Source: Fibrisoma montanum
GTDB taxonomy: Bacteria > Bacteroidota > Bacteroidia > Cytophagales > Spirosomataceae
Length of the DNA stretch: 64,000 bases
Assembly: GCF_003583365.1 (NCBI RefSeq)
Contig: NZ_QXED01000018.1
Coordinates: 1-64,000, forward strand
Reading direction: 5' to 3'
Translations under genes and position numbers: made by a program
Shown here: one piece after another, positions 36,396 to 45,084 of the stretch
Layout of the letters: every line of letters begins with the position of its first letter
Numbering within the stretch: position 1 is the first letter of the stretch
Notes under the pieces: model-generated
Databases searched by the model: none
What the model was told of the DNA's origin: nothing
Seen by the model: the letters and a program-made list of their open reading frames with translations, nothing else

Positions 36396-37499
36396 TTAGT
36401 ATTTCAGTACGATGCCATTCGGTTTCTTGCCCACCGCGATGTCCTTGATTTTGGTGCGTTTTGCTACGTCCACTACTGATACGGTTGCCGCTCCCTGATT
36501 GGTAACATAGGCCGTTGCCCCATCTTTAGTGAAGGTGATGGCATGAGCATCGAGACCCGTTTGTACCTCGCCCATCTTCATCCATGCTCCGTTCATACGC
36601 TCGAAGATGACTACCTTCGTGCCGGTACCGGCCTGGCTAACCCAGAGTTCATTGCGGGTAGGATGGTAAGCCGCGTAGCCGGGCGTAAAGCCCAGCTTGA
36701 CCGTTTCTACTACAGCCAGCGTGTTTACATCAATGACACTGATGCTTTGCCCCTTCTCGTTATCCACGTACATTCGGCCATCGGCTCCAGGCCACGCACC
36801 GACCGGATCATCGCCTACAGGAATTGTCTTCACAACAGATTTATCAGATACCCGAATGACCGAGACCGTGTTGCTCATACCGTTGGCCACGAACGCATAT
36901 TGACCATTAGCCGACATCGTTACCTCGGCGGGTTCCATGCCAACTGTAATCGTATTCTTTAGGGCCATTGTACTGGCATTGTACACCAGTATCTTACCAG
37001 CTTCGTCCATCTGTGAGGTCCAGATTTCAGAACCATCAGGCGAGAACACCGCGTTATGATTCATCACCGGTGTTTGCTGATTGACAGAGGTTGCTCCCGT
37101 CTTCGGGTCCACGACCAGTACCCGGCCCTTCATGCCCGATGTGCCACCGGCGTGGCCCGCGCTGAGGTCCATGCCCGGAACGCCTATCCCCAGTTTACTT
37201 CCATCGGGTGAGAGGTAAATATGGTGCGGCCACATGACCATATCGGCCGTGTTCATACTGCCGTGTCCGCCTGACGTTTCGCCAAACGAGATGGTTTCCT
37301 TCACCTGTTGGCTCGACAAGTCAATGACAGATAGACTATTACCCTCAGCATTCACCACGTAAGCAGCCGGGTAATTGATGTTTAGTTCAGGCTGCATGGA
37401 CGACATATCGTGCGAGTTGCAGCCCCACAGGGTTAGAAGCGGAAGTACCGTGGCAAGTGACCACACTGAACGCGGCCCGGCGGTAATACGGTTATTCAT
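36396..37499 (-). CDS. YVTN beta-propeller lipoprotein
   Basis: Start chosen at ATG 37499 (MNNRITAGPRSVWSLA...), which gives a lipobox near LTLWGC; the longer frame from 37625 was rejected. The 367-residue protein carries at least five YVTN-type repeats (AYVVNAEGNSLSVIDLSS, AFVANGMSNTVSVI, AYVTNQGAATVSVVDV). These secreted propellers often bind copper or serve as partners in metal homeostasis, but no specific role is proven. It is upstream of DUF2911 in the same direction. Confidence 0.78.
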   Translation of the reverse strand: MNNRITAGPRSVWSLATVLPLLTLWGCNSHDMSSMQPELNINYPAAYVVNAEGNSLSVIDLSSQQVKETISFGETSGGHGSMNTADMVMWPHHIYLSPDGSKLGIGVPGMDLSAGHAGGTSGMKGRVLVVDPKTGATSVNQQTPVMNHNAVFSPDGSEIWTSQMDEAGKILVYNASTMALKNTITVGMEPAEVTMSANGQYAFVANGMSNTVSVIRVSDKSVVKTIPVGDDPVGAWPGADGRMYVDNEKGQSISVIDVNTLAVVETVKLGFTPGYAAYHPTRNELWVSQAGTGTKVVIFERMNGAWMKMGEVQTGLDAHAITFTKDGATAYVTNQGAATVSVVDVAKRTKIKDIAVGKKPNGIVLKY

Positions 37500-37731
37500 A
37501 GAAATATATAGTTTGGTGAAAAATGTACGTAGGGGCGACCTTCCGCTATGCGATATGTGGTCTCTTGTGGAGAGACTAAACGGATCAGGCCGAAACAGAA
37601 CCGTTGAGGCAAATCCGTGCGACAAGATGAAACCGCATCGGCGGAACGTACAGAAAGCTCGCCAACCGGGACGTTTGAATCCGTCCGTCAGCGAGTGGCG
37701 GTCATACAGTCGGACCGCCGAAGCGTTTGGC

Positions 37732-38178
37732 TCAAATCAGCCAGGTACAGAGGGAGGTAAGCCGGAAACGCCCCGTTCGATGAAGTGGGGTGTCGGCAGT
37801 CGGTAGACTATGTTGGGCCGAAGCGGGCGGAAAGAGAGCCGCCAGCAGGAACTGAAATTGCGGATTAGGCAGAAATGCCGCTGGGCTGGGTGTTGGCAGC
37901 GGGTGATAATCGGCCACAAAGCTGCTCACATCGAGGTGTTCGTAAGTGAGCGTGGTTTTGCAGCAGGGTTGTTTTTTCAGGACCGGGCCACCTGAAACGG
38001 GGGCCTCTGGTTCATCTACCTGGCAGGGTTTGGGACACTCTTTCTGAGCTGCCAGCAGGGTTTTCGTATGTCCACGCATCTGACACCAATGTTCCACCAT
38101 ACCAAAGCCCGTACTACTCAGCAAGACCAGGATGGCCAGCCAGCAGCAGAAGAGTCGGGTATGAAGGGGTGTTCGCAT
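37732..38178 (-). CDS. HYC_CC_PP-type small secreted protein
   Basis: A 148-residue protein with a signal peptide (LLSSTGFG), then GMVEHWCQMRGHTK, a CPKPC and the paired QPCCKTT, the Cys/His pattern of the HYC_CC_PP family found beside copper genes in Bacteroidota. Its biochemical role is unknown. It has a complete copper-block promoter (38200-38260) and only a 21-nt leader, the clearest such promoter for a minus-strand gene of the right part of the block. Confidence 0.72.
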   Translation of the reverse strand: MRTPLHTRLFCCWLAILVLLSSTGFGMVEHWCQMRGHTKTLLAAQKECPKPCQVDEPEAPVSGGPVLKKQPCCKTTLTYEHLDVSSFVADYHPLPTPSPAAFLPNPQFQFLLAALFPPASAQHSLPTADTPLHRTGRFRLTSLCTWLI

Positions 38179-38199
38179 CAGGATACACGTTTACATCAA

Positions 38200-38260
38200 C
38201 AAAGGTAAAGGCTTTGAAACAGGAATGTTTTACAGGATTCAGAGGGGCAATTACAAAATT
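38200..38260 (-). promoter_or_regulatory. promoter and operator of the HYC_CC_PP gene
   Basis: Half-sites TTACAGGATT (38230-38239) and TTACAAAATT (38251-38260), 21 bp apart. Exactly 22 bp toward the gene the minus strand reads TACCTTTG (38200-38207), a perfect TAnnTTTG box. The plus-strand copper-storage gene (38358) lies on the far side and could share the operator. Confidence 0.72.
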
Positions 38261-38357
38261 TATGGAAGTACGGCAAAATGATAGCAACTGACAAAGTCTA
38301 TTCAACCTATCTACTGATTATCAGTTGAACTAAAGGTAAACCAAACCAAAACTCTTT

Positions 38358-38714
38358 ATGGCAACTGCCTTAATGCCCCAACAGTATCAGGATTGTATCG
38401 AAGCCTGTCAGGATTGCGCCATTAGTTGCGATGCCTGCGCCGAAGCCTGCCTGGGCGAACAGGACGTAATGATGATGGTTGACTGCATCCGGCTCGACCG
38501 TGATTGTGCCAAAATGTGCTACATGTCCGTAACGTTTATGGCCAGTGGTAGCCAGTTTGCCAGGCAGGTTTGTGAATTGTGCGCTAAAATGTGCGATGCC
38601 TGCGCCGAGGAGTGCGAAAAACACGCGGCTCACATGGACCACTGTAGGCAGTGCGCCGAAGCCTGCCGTCGTTGTGCCGAGGCTTGTCGGAACATGATGA
38701 GTATGGCGGCTTAA
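38358..38714 (+). CDS. four-helix copper-storage protein (Csp-like, cytosolic)
   Basis: A 118-residue Cys-rich protein without a signal peptide. The repeated patterns CIEACQDCAISCDAC, CVACx-like, CELCAKMCDAC and CRQCAEACRRC place many Cys pairs on each helix of a four-helix bundle. This is the Csp copper-storage family; the absence of a signal peptide suggests the cytosolic type (Csp3). It buffers Cu(I). It is divergent from HYC_CC_PP across a copper-block operator. Confidence 0.88.
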   Translation: MATALMPQQYQDCIEACQDCAISCDACAEACLGEQDVMMMVDCIRLDRDCAKMCYMSVTFMASGSQFARQVCELCAKMCDACAEECEKHAAHMDHCRQCAEACRRCAEACRNMMSMAA

Positions 38715-38728
38715 TAACAACTGTTTAT

Positions 38729-38762
38729 CACAAGCCCATGTAGTGTTATTCATGGGTTTGTG
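38729..38762. terminator. convergent hairpin between Csp and sialidase-like genes
   Basis: Arms CACAAGCCCATG (38729-38740) and CATGGGTTTGTG (38751-38762) match at 11 of 12 pairs around a 10-nt loop. It lies between the convergent genes ending at 38714 and 38768. There is no strong T-run, so its terminator role is probable rather than certain. Confidence 0.5.
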
Positions 38763-38767
38763 ATTTA

Positions 38768-39820
38768 CTACAAGTGGACCGTGGTAGTCATTACCTGTCC
38801 GTCCATTTCCCATACACATACCGCCGATTGATTGGTCAGCGCGACGCTCGGTAGCTGGCCTTTGCCAAGGTTGATCGGATCATTGCTGTTACGCTTTAGC
38901 CAAACCATACCATCATCATCCCAAACTACAGCAGTATCTGATGGGCTGGTTGAGGCCGTTACATTCCGACCTGTTCCAATAGCTTGTTCGGATTGACCCG
39001 GTCGGCAGGTAAACAAGGTACGCTCTCGTCGCCAGACAGTCAGTGGCTGACCTGATGACGACAGCGTCACCGCACCGCCATCCATTGGACATGCGTTCAG
39101 TTGCCAAGTGCCTGAACCAAGTTTTTGCGCTGGAGCGAAGGTTGCTCCGCCATCGGCTGAATGAGAAAGATAAAGGTCACGGGAGCTATTAAGCCAGTTT
39201 CGGAATTGAATGTACACATTGTTGTCCTTCGCGGCAATTGAGACTTTGCAGCATTCACAAACGGTTCCGCTGGGTGAACGATACACCACCCGGTTGGCCG
39301 ACCAGGTGCGCCCTCCATCGCGGGAAGTGGCCATTACGATTTTGTTCCGTTTGTCCGCACGTAGGTCGAGCCAAGTAGCTTGAAATACGTTAGGCGACGC
39401 ACTGGCTATCGCCTGGAACCCTTCTTTGGCGACTTCCGGTACATCATTGATTCGCACCGCAGACGACCATCTGCCACTTTTCCGATCAAGCGAATAGGCG
39501 AACAGATTACCCGCTCGATTGACGGCGGTGATGACAACGTATTTTTCAGTCGATGCTATCTGTGGCCCTCGTTTGGCCCCTGCTACCAATTGCGATAAGG
39601 TCGTAATTGCAACCGGTTGACTAAATTGAGCGCGTTTTTTAGTGGCTACAGCATAGAAAATAGTCGAATCCTGACCATAGACCAAATGTACCATTCCTGT
39701 TTCATCAGAAACGACGACTGGTAGGTGACAAGAAGCTACCCGTTCACTGACCTCAAAAGGCAGATGTTGGGTAGTTAAAAAGCTGACAATTGAAACAACA
39801 AACGAGATTAACCACATCAT
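38768..39820 (-). CDS. sialidase-like (Asp-box propeller) secreted protein
   Basis: A 350-residue protein with an N-terminal hydrophobic signal. Asp-box motifs SRDGGRTW (about 175) and SADGGATF (about 230) and repeated VW/TW strands mark a sialidase-type propeller. No RIP or catalytic arrangement of a sialidase was checked, so catalytic activity is open. A Cys-rich spot (VCECCKVS) near residue 195 is unusual for sialidases and may bind metal. It sits next to the copper-storage gene. Confidence 0.65.
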   Translation of the reverse strand: MMWLISFVVSIVSFLTTQHLPFEVSERVASCHLPVVVSDETGMVHLVYGQDSTIFYAVATKKRAQFSQPVAITTLSQLVAGAKRGPQIASTEKYVVITAVNRAGNLFAYSLDRKSGRWSSAVRINDVPEVAKEGFQAIASASPNVFQATWLDLRADKRNKIVMATSRDGGRTWSANRVVYRSPSGTVCECCKVSIAAKDNNVYIQFRNWLNSSRDLYLSHSADGGATFAPAQKLGSGTWQLNACPMDGGAVTLSSSGQPLTVWRRERTLFTCRPGQSEQAIGTGRNVTASTSPSDTAVVWDDDGMVWLKRNSNDPINLGKGQLPSVALTNQSAVCVWEMDGQVMTTTVHL

Positions 39821-39932
39821 ACAAGAAGGTTATCGGCCTTTAGTTTTCCTTATCTGATTATGCACCACCGAGTCATTATATTTTGGTATTTCTTGCCCGG
39901 TTCCTTTTGCGTTGTTTGATTCTTACCCTGAC

Positions 39933-40292
39933 TTAAGTCCGATCAATTTCGTAAGCAGCAGTTATAATTGCTGATAAAACATTGGCAACAACGGGAGATA
40001 GGGCCGAATCAGACCGGACTAAATTAATGATTTGTCCCTGAGAGTAATACTGGCCTATCTGTTGGACAGTTTGTGTTGGATCGGAATAGCTAAAGAATTG
40101 TTCAGGTTTCACGTTAAGCCAGTTACATATACGCAAGAAAACAGCCATATCTGGACACTTGCCTACCTCCAGGCGGTGTAGAGTCGAAGCACTCACATCA
40201 CCAATTTCATCGGCCACCTCCCGGAGCGGGCGATTCGCTCGTTGCCCCCGTACCATTGTAGCCAACTTTTTGGTATCTAACTCGTAGCTCAT
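39933..40292 (-). CDS. XRE-family regulator
   Basis: A 119-residue protein with an N-terminal helix-turn-helix (ATMVRGQRANRPLREVADEI then SASTLHRLEVGKCPDM), then a helical C-terminal half. Its start overlaps the stop of the upstream 67-residue gene by 4 bp (ATGA, 40289-40292), so the two are translated together. The pairing looks like a two-gene control or toxin-antitoxin-like unit, but no toxin fold is recognised. It is a plasmid-backbone gene near rep. Confidence 0.7.
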   Translation of the reverse strand: MSYELDTKKLATMVRGQRANRPLREVADEIGDVSASTLHRLEVGKCPDMAVFLRICNWLNVKPEQFFSYSDPTQTVQQIGQYYSQGQIINLVRSDSALSPVVANVLSAIITAAYEIDRT

Positions 40293-40492
40293 GCGGATAA
40301 ATTTTCTAAAGGTGAGTTGGTAGTAGGATATACAGTTGCATAGCTGAAGAATTTTTGCTGACCAGCGTACCGGGGGTTTCGGCCCTGTTGGACAGGCGAA
40401 AAGTCAATAGGGTATGGAAACACCGACTCAATCGCATCTGCCATCATCTTGACTTCTTCGGCTGTTTCGCCTTCTAATCGTAACCTGACCAT
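40289..40492 (-). CDS. small partner protein of the XRE regulator
   Basis: A 67-residue protein, ATG at 40492, overlapping the XRE gene by 4 bp. It starts MVRLRLEGETAEEVKMMADA, a strand-helix start, and then has a Gln/Pro/Tyr-rich tail. I do not recognise the family. The overlap suggests a functional pair. Confidence 0.5.
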   Translation of the reverse strand: MVRLRLEGETAEEVKMMADAIESVFPYPIDFSPVQQGRNPRYAGQQKFFSYATVYPTTNSPLENLSA

Positions 40493-40531
40493 GCTGCTAT
40501 GAACTAAATGCTGATGTGATGAGGAGTGAGT

Positions 40532-41311
40532 CTACCGAAATACGTTCATAAATACACCCCGTCGCCAGTCGGCATATAAATAACTGACCGACCTAAATGA
40601 ATAAGTAAAGCCATCGGCATGATACAGGAATTGCAGGTAGCTATCCTGATCCTCTATGCTAAAGCCGCCTAAGTCATCACCCGCTTCTGTGATAATACTG
40701 ATACCGCCCCCTTCGTAACATTCGTACACCACTGCCCGACTACCGGCCGGACTATCCAAAAAGGCGGCTGTCGTTTGCACGACATCACCTATTTGGTATT
40801 GGCTGGTTGGCTTTGGCTGAAGGGGTCGAACTACACTTGGAGACCTAAACTCAACTGGAGGAATCAGGACGTTATGAGCTTCCTCGACCAATTCCCAGCT
40901 TTTCCATTCGTCTTCCTCTGTTTCCCGAATCAGAGCCTGCTGAAGCGTTATCCGGTTGTCTATTAAGAAGTCTGCAACGTCGATGGTTACTGTAAAGGGT
41001 CTTTTTTGGGGTTCCCACCCGGCGACGAAGGCCCTCTTAAACTGTTGATATAGGGCTTCAGCAACGTGAGAATTTTGGAAGATATGCAGGCAGATAGCCA
41101 ACGCACTCTGTGCCGGACCTGATCCGCCGTAACCCCAGTTAAAGCCGCACGGCGAGTGATTGCGAATGGATAAGCTATCAGCCAGCGACAGCTCCTGTCC
41201 ATCTACAAACAGACGACATTGCTCATCAATATCGTGGTCGTAATCACCAGGTTGGTAAGTCCCTTCAATTACGAAAGAGGTTTTAGCTAAGTTGAAGCGA
41301 GCGAATTCCAT
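40532..41311 (-). CDS. DUF6166-containing hypothetical protein
   Basis: Start chosen at ATG 41311 (MEFARFNLAKTSF), because the longer frame from 41344 would overlap a perfect palindrome at 41343-41408. The 259-residue protein holds the DUF6166 pattern: SIRNHSPCGFNWGYGGSGPA then QSALAICLHIFQ and a helical ALYQQFKRAFVAGWE. A second, C-terminal domain (YQIGDVVQTTAAFLDSPAG) is strand-rich. DUF6166 occurs on plasmids and phages; function unknown. Confidence 0.6.
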   Translation of the reverse strand: MEFARFNLAKTSFVIEGTYQPGDYDHDIDEQCRLFVDGQELSLADSLSIRNHSPCGFNWGYGGSGPAQSALAICLHIFQNSHVAEALYQQFKRAFVAGWEPQKRPFTVTIDVADFLIDNRITLQQALIRETEEDEWKSWELVEEAHNVLIPPVEFRSPSVVRPLQPKPTSQYQIGDVVQTTAAFLDSPAGSRAVVYECYEGGGISIITEAGDDLGGFSIEDQDSYLQFLYHADGFTYSFRSVSYLYADWRRGVFMNVFR

Positions 41312-41342
41312 ACCTAAAAATACACCACAAGTTAGATTAAGC

Positions 41343-41408
41343 AAAGTTTTATAATCATTATTTTGTAATTGTGTTTTTCTAATTACAAAATAATGATTAT
41401 AAAACTTT
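41343..41408. repeat. perfect 28-bp inverted repeat upstream of the DUF6166 gene
   Basis: Left arm 41343-41370 and right arm 41381-41408, perfectly complementary over 28 bp with a 10-nt loop. It is AT-rich, has no T-run, and ends 32 bp before the chosen start of the DUF6166 gene (41311). It may be an operator or a recombination or replication site rather than a terminator. Confidence 0.85.
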
Positions 41409-41431
41409 AACGTAATTCGACAAACGCCTAA

Positions 41432-42460
41432 TTAGTTTTCAGTTAATGCTAAGGTTGCCAAATCATGGAAAATCGCTTCGTCTTGGCGATAACGGTCGTT
41501 GATCGACAGTGAAGCCTGTGCGCCGAACAGGATGAAGTTAGCCGCATTATAAAGCAGCCATAAGTTTGATTCGCTCGATAGGAGCCGTTCTTCCTCAGCC
41601 ATCCGCGCCATTGCTTGACGGGCTAACATCTTGGGCAGTTTGGCTTCAACAAGCAGTTTCTCAGCCCGTTCATTAGTGATCGGCTGTTTAGCCATCTGCT
41701 CATACACCTTTAAGGTCAATCCATTTTTCTGGCTTAAAAACTGTCCGATAACTTTCTCCAAATATTGCTCGAAATGAGCCACGTTCAGTCCCTTATGGTG
41801 GAACTTGCGGGATAGGGCCAAGTCAGATTCCTCCCCGATGCGTTCCTGATAGGTGTAAGCCTCCTGGAATGAAGTCTTCACTTCTTTAGCGTTTTTATAC
41901 TTCTTAGGCTTGCCCTTCAATAACCAATTCAGGTAATCGTCCAGATTCATGAACTCATCCGACCAGCCCATTAGCCCATTGGAACAAACTTGGCGATAAT
42001 AACTGATCCGCATCCGCGCTTCCTGATGTTTCTCGACGGTGGTTGTATTGACAACTGTACCCTGTACCTTGAAGGGCATTTTACCGTTGTACGAATTGTT
42101 GAAGACAAGGGAGCGGCTTAACGTATCAGTCTGCTTACCAATCTTAAAGGTCTCTCCTGGCACAATGACATTGATGGCGAATTCACCGTTAGGGGTATAG
42201 CGTATATCCAACTTGTAGTCGGTAACCAATTTGTCCACCACTCCCCGCAGCATCGAATTGTCAATAATGCTGTACTCATTGCTTTGAACGGCGAAGATGA
42301 CGGGTTTTCGGCCAGCCGGCTCGCCGACAACCAGTTGTTGGCGGTCAGTAGCTACCAACTCGTAATCAGGGACAAGATTGGTAAAAGGAGTCGTATAAAT
42401 GGGGTAACATACGTCCTCCCAGGCGGAGGTAATTATAGGGCGATTGCTAACAGAAGCCAT
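41432..42460 (-). CDS. DUF932 plasmid protein
   Basis: A 342-residue protein matching DUF932: TTPFTNLVPDYELVATDRQQ, DNSMLRGVVDKLVTD, RMRISYYRQVCSNGLMGW and the helical C-terminal KMLARQAMARMAEEERLL. DUF932 proteins are widespread on phages and plasmids; the role is not established. It is preceded by a perfect 36-bp palindrome (42496-42531), 36 bp before its ATG. Confidence 0.72.
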   Translation of the reverse strand: MASVSNRPIITSAWEDVCYPIYTTPFTNLVPDYELVATDRQQLVVGEPAGRKPVIFAVQSNEYSIIDNSMLRGVVDKLVTDYKLDIRYTPNGEFAINVIVPGETFKIGKQTDTLSRSLVFNNSYNGKMPFKVQGTVVNTTTVEKHQEARMRISYYRQVCSNGLMGWSDEFMNLDDYLNWLLKGKPKKYKNAKEVKTSFQEAYTYQERIGEESDLALSRKFHHKGLNVAHFEQYLEKVIGQFLSQKNGLTLKVYEQMAKQPITNERAEKLLVEAKLPKMLARQAMARMAEEERLLSSESNLWLLYNAANFILFGAQASLSINDRYRQDEAIFHDLATLALTEN

Positions 42461-42495
42461 AGTAGCTGTAATTATGGATTTGCAATTACGTAAAG

Positions 42496-42531
42496 GTAAT
42501 TACATTTTTCTAATTAGAAAAATGTAATTAC
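42496..42531. repeat. perfect 36-bp palindrome upstream of the DUF932 gene
   Basis: A spacer-free palindrome whose left half is GTAATTACATTTTTCTAA, with its exact complement following. It sits 36 bp before the DUF932 start (42460), as the other inverted repeats do for their genes. The centre is AT-rich. A dimeric repressor operator is the simplest reading; a cruciform-forming site is possible. Confidence 0.88.
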
Positions 42532-42601
42532 AGATTAAATCAATAATTGTGCACTGATTTTGGAGTGACCACGAGAAGTGAATTTAGACTGGTTGGAGAG
42601 A

Positions 42602-43057
42602 TTACGGCTTATTTATCTCTATCCAGAAACTGTAGTCCTCGTTGCTTAAATTCATCCGCATGAATTCATCCATACCGAAATCATTACGCTCCAATACGTA
42701 GCGACGAAACGGCCAGCTTCGTTTAGCCGCTTCGAGTCCCCCGGCTCGTTCGCCTTCCCGAAACCCTTCGTTCGGTAGGCCGTCCAAGTATTCCTTGAAG
42801 TAAATCTGCAACAATTCGTTGGCTGATCTATTCTCCTGTTTGGTCGTTAAGCGTTCTTCGAGCCATTCGATTAAATCTTCTGGTACGTTGGCAGATTCAT
42901 TACTCGTCAAGCCCGCCACGTCGTTGAATTGATGCTGGTAACAGTAAGCAGCATTGCCGATCCGAAACTGACGTGCCCAGAACTCACGCTCTTCTGGAGC
43001 AAAGTTGGCCAACTGCTCGGCCTGTATCTGATTGTATTTTTCAATAGGATGCCGCAT
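42602..43057 (-). CDS. hypothetical plasmid protein (151 aa)
   Basis: Complete ORF, ATG at 43057. Acidic, soluble and helical (FAPEEREFWARQFRIGNAAY and DLIEWLEERLTTKQENRS). I do not recognise the family. It is one of three consecutive leftward hypothetical genes between DUF932 and the recombinase. Confidence 0.5.
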   Translation of the reverse strand: MRHPIEKYNQIQAEQLANFAPEEREFWARQFRIGNAAYCYQHQFNDVAGLTSNESANVPEDLIEWLEERLTTKQENRSANELLQIYFKEYLDGLPNEGFREGERAGGLEAAKRSWPFRRYVLERNDFGMDEFMRMNLSNEDYSFWIEINKP

Positions 43058-43083
43058 CGTGTAACAAGTTCTCTACTCATTCA

Positions 43084-43662
43084 TTAAAAAAGAGGTATGC
43101 CGAAATCGTATCCGGCTTCATCTTCATGCTTAATAAGCTGTCGTAGTAGGAGTTCAGGATCAATCAGTGATAAGATATAATCCCCCCAATTAGCCGAATT
43201 ACCAAATCGCTTATCCTCAGCGGGTAGCTCATCCAACTTTATGTGGTTGGAAGGTTGTGCGTTGATGCCGTAATTCTCAAAGAATTTAAGCAACTGATGC
43301 AGTTGCAGCGCTTTGGCGGGAGGGCGACCTGCTAGCCTAAAGACAGGATTCCGTAATGCCGTACCCACGTACTCTTCATCCTGCCAGTCACGAATGCCCC
43401 AAAAATGGAGCAGGTTAATTTGACGATAATGAGGCAGGTTCAGGTAAAACAAGCCGAAGTGACGCTCTTTACTGTACCATTGGTTGCGAAAGTGCTGACG
43501 AAGGTCCTTCATGGCATTTTCATCCTCACCCAACACAACGGGCGATATAGCTCGTAAATGAGCAAAACCATCTTCTAAAGGCATTTGCTCCAGAGTCCGG
43601 TAGGCGCGGATGAAATGCAGAATCTCATCCACAGGTATAGGTTTAATGGGCTGTTTGATCAT
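43084..43662 (-). CDS. hypothetical plasmid protein (192 aa)
   Basis: Complete ORF, ATG at 43662, 26 bp from the next gene. Soluble, with a helical N-terminal half (VDEILHFIRAYRTLEQMPLE) and an aromatic-rich middle (FYLNLPHYRQINLLHFWGIR). Family not recognised. In the same leftward run. Confidence 0.5.
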   Translation of the reverse strand: MIKQPIKPIPVDEILHFIRAYRTLEQMPLEDGFAHLRAISPVVLGEDENAMKDLRQHFRNQWYSKERHFGLFYLNLPHYRQINLLHFWGIRDWQDEEYVGTALRNPVFRLAGRPPAKALQLHQLLKFFENYGINAQPSNHIKLDELPAEDKRFGNSANWGDYILSLIDPELLLRQLIKHEDEAGYDFGIPLF

Positions 43663-43699
43663 AGCAATCTATTAAGATACTAGTTAATTTACTGTATGA

Positions 43700-44086
43700 T
43701 TATCCGTCGTTGAGGGGCGGCATTTTTAGTTTTGACGAATCGTTGTAAAGAATCCAGTCGTCGGCAAACTTTGGCTTTTCCTCATGATGAAACCGCTTCA
43801 ATGACCAGATTTGAGCATACTCGATTCGGATGCGTTCGTGTTCAGCCGGTAGTTTATTTTTCAAAATGACATCAATTAGCATCGCGTTATCCTCGAAAAC
43901 GGGATTCCATAGCGCATCGTAATCAATATACAAAGGTGCTTGCCACCAACGGGTTAGGTTACGGTCAGTAGGTGGCAAAACATCGAAATAATTCGAGTAC
44001 AGCCAATAACCGCATTGTGGATCTTTGATATCCTCAATCATTTGCTTCAATAAACCCGGCAGTGCTGATTCGTCGGTGGTTGTCAT
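43700..44086 (-). CDS. hypothetical plasmid protein (128 aa)
   Basis: Complete ORF, ATG at 44086. Soluble and acidic, with several Trp (YWLYSNYFDVLPPTDRN, RWWQAPLYIDYD). I do not recognise the family. It ends 37 bp before the next gene and starts 19 bp after the recombinase stop. Confidence 0.45.
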   Translation of the reverse strand: MTTTDESALPGLLKQMIEDIKDPQCGYWLYSNYFDVLPPTDRNLTRWWQAPLYIDYDALWNPVFEDNAMLIDVILKNKLPAEHERIRIEYAQIWSLKRFHHEEKPKFADDWILYNDSSKLKMPPLNDG

Positions 44087-44105
44087 TCGGTAAAAGCGGT
44101 GATCG

Positions 44106-45077
44106 TTATAGTCCTAACTTCATAGCGGCATTATGCTTGACGACCTGCTGCACTCTTGTATAACGGTCGATCATCGTTCGGGTTCGGTGTTTGGTCTGCT
44201 GCATGATCTGCGAGTCATCGGCCCCGTTGAGTTTGGCGATGGTCACGAACGAGGCCCGATGCGAGTGCGCCGAATACTCATCGCCGATATATTCTTTAGT
44301 TGTTCTGGCTACCTGTTTGTCCGACAGCCGGACGGTCGTCACCCGCTCCCCTTTTCGGATTCGGACGAATAACGGCCCTATCTGACGATCCAGTAGATTG
44401 ATATAATCCTGCAACGCTCTAACCGGACACGTATCCGGGTCAGGGCTAAAGAATAAGGCTTTTTGCTCCGTTTTACCGTACTGGTTGGTTTTGCTGCCCT
44501 GGTAGGTTAGCACGGCACCATCACGGGTAAACTGTACGCCCTCTACGTTAAGAGCGACTAACTCGGATCGGCGAAAGGCACCGGCAAAGCAGACCAGCAA
44601 CAACGCCCGGTCACGTATTCCTGATGGTGTCGCTGGAATGTGCCGAATTCTATCTTTATACGCTGTAATGTCGAAAGCCGCAGCCTGATTCGGTTCAGTC
44701 CCGATACTCCGCTTAATCCCTTCCAATACGACTTTGACGGCCTCCTCCCCGCCCGGATCAGGATGCTGGTGCAGCCGGTGCCACTTGCGGATGGTGGCCA
44801 GTCGGCGGGATACGGTTGCCCATTTATGACGGGTGGCCAGGTCCGACAGATAAGTAGCTAATGTCGCTGGTGTTAGCGGCAGCATTGGCAGACTATGTTG
44901 GGTCAACCAACTTTCCAAGTGTTCAATATCGGAGACATAAGCGGTTTGGGAATTGGTCGCACCTTCAATCCCTTTTTTAAAGAAGGCGGCCGTTTGCCCA
45001 GCTAATTCCTCCTTTGTGCGTAGAATAGTCAGTTCTTTCGGGCTACGTCCACGAGTGAAAATACGAGTATCGCTCAT
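44106..45077 (-). CDS. tyrosine recombinase (XerC/D-like)
   Basis: A 323-residue recombinase. The core domain shows FRRSELVALNVEGV (R), SHRASFVTIAKLNG (HxxR), TKHRTRTMIDRYTR (second His and the catalytic Tyr). An N-terminal SAM-like domain (SDLATRHKWATVSRRLATI) precedes it. Such enzymes resolve plasmid dimers or move integrative elements. It is 100 bp from rep and has its own palindrome-overlapped promoter (45085-45137). No attachment site was identified. Confidence 0.82.
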   Translation of the reverse strand: MSDTRIFTRGRSPKELTILRTKEELAGQTAAFFKKGIEGATNSQTAYVSDIEHLESWLTQHSLPMLPLTPATLATYLSDLATRHKWATVSRRLATIRKWHRLHQHPDPGGEEAVKVVLEGIKRSIGTEPNQAAAFDITAYKDRIRHIPATPSGIRDRALLLVCFAGAFRRSELVALNVEGVQFTRDGAVLTYQGSKTNQYGKTEQKALFFSPDPDTCPVRALQDYINLLDRQIGPLFVRIRKGERVTTVRLSDKQVARTTKEYIGDEYSAHSHRASFVTIAKLNGADDSQIMQQTKHRTRTMIDRYTRVQQVVKHNAAMKLGL

Positions 45078-45084
45078 CTTGGGT

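Noticed and set aside
38768-39820. Functional sialidase
   Set aside because: Asp boxes alone show a propeller, not catalysis; the catalytic residues were not identified, so only a sialidase-like call is made.
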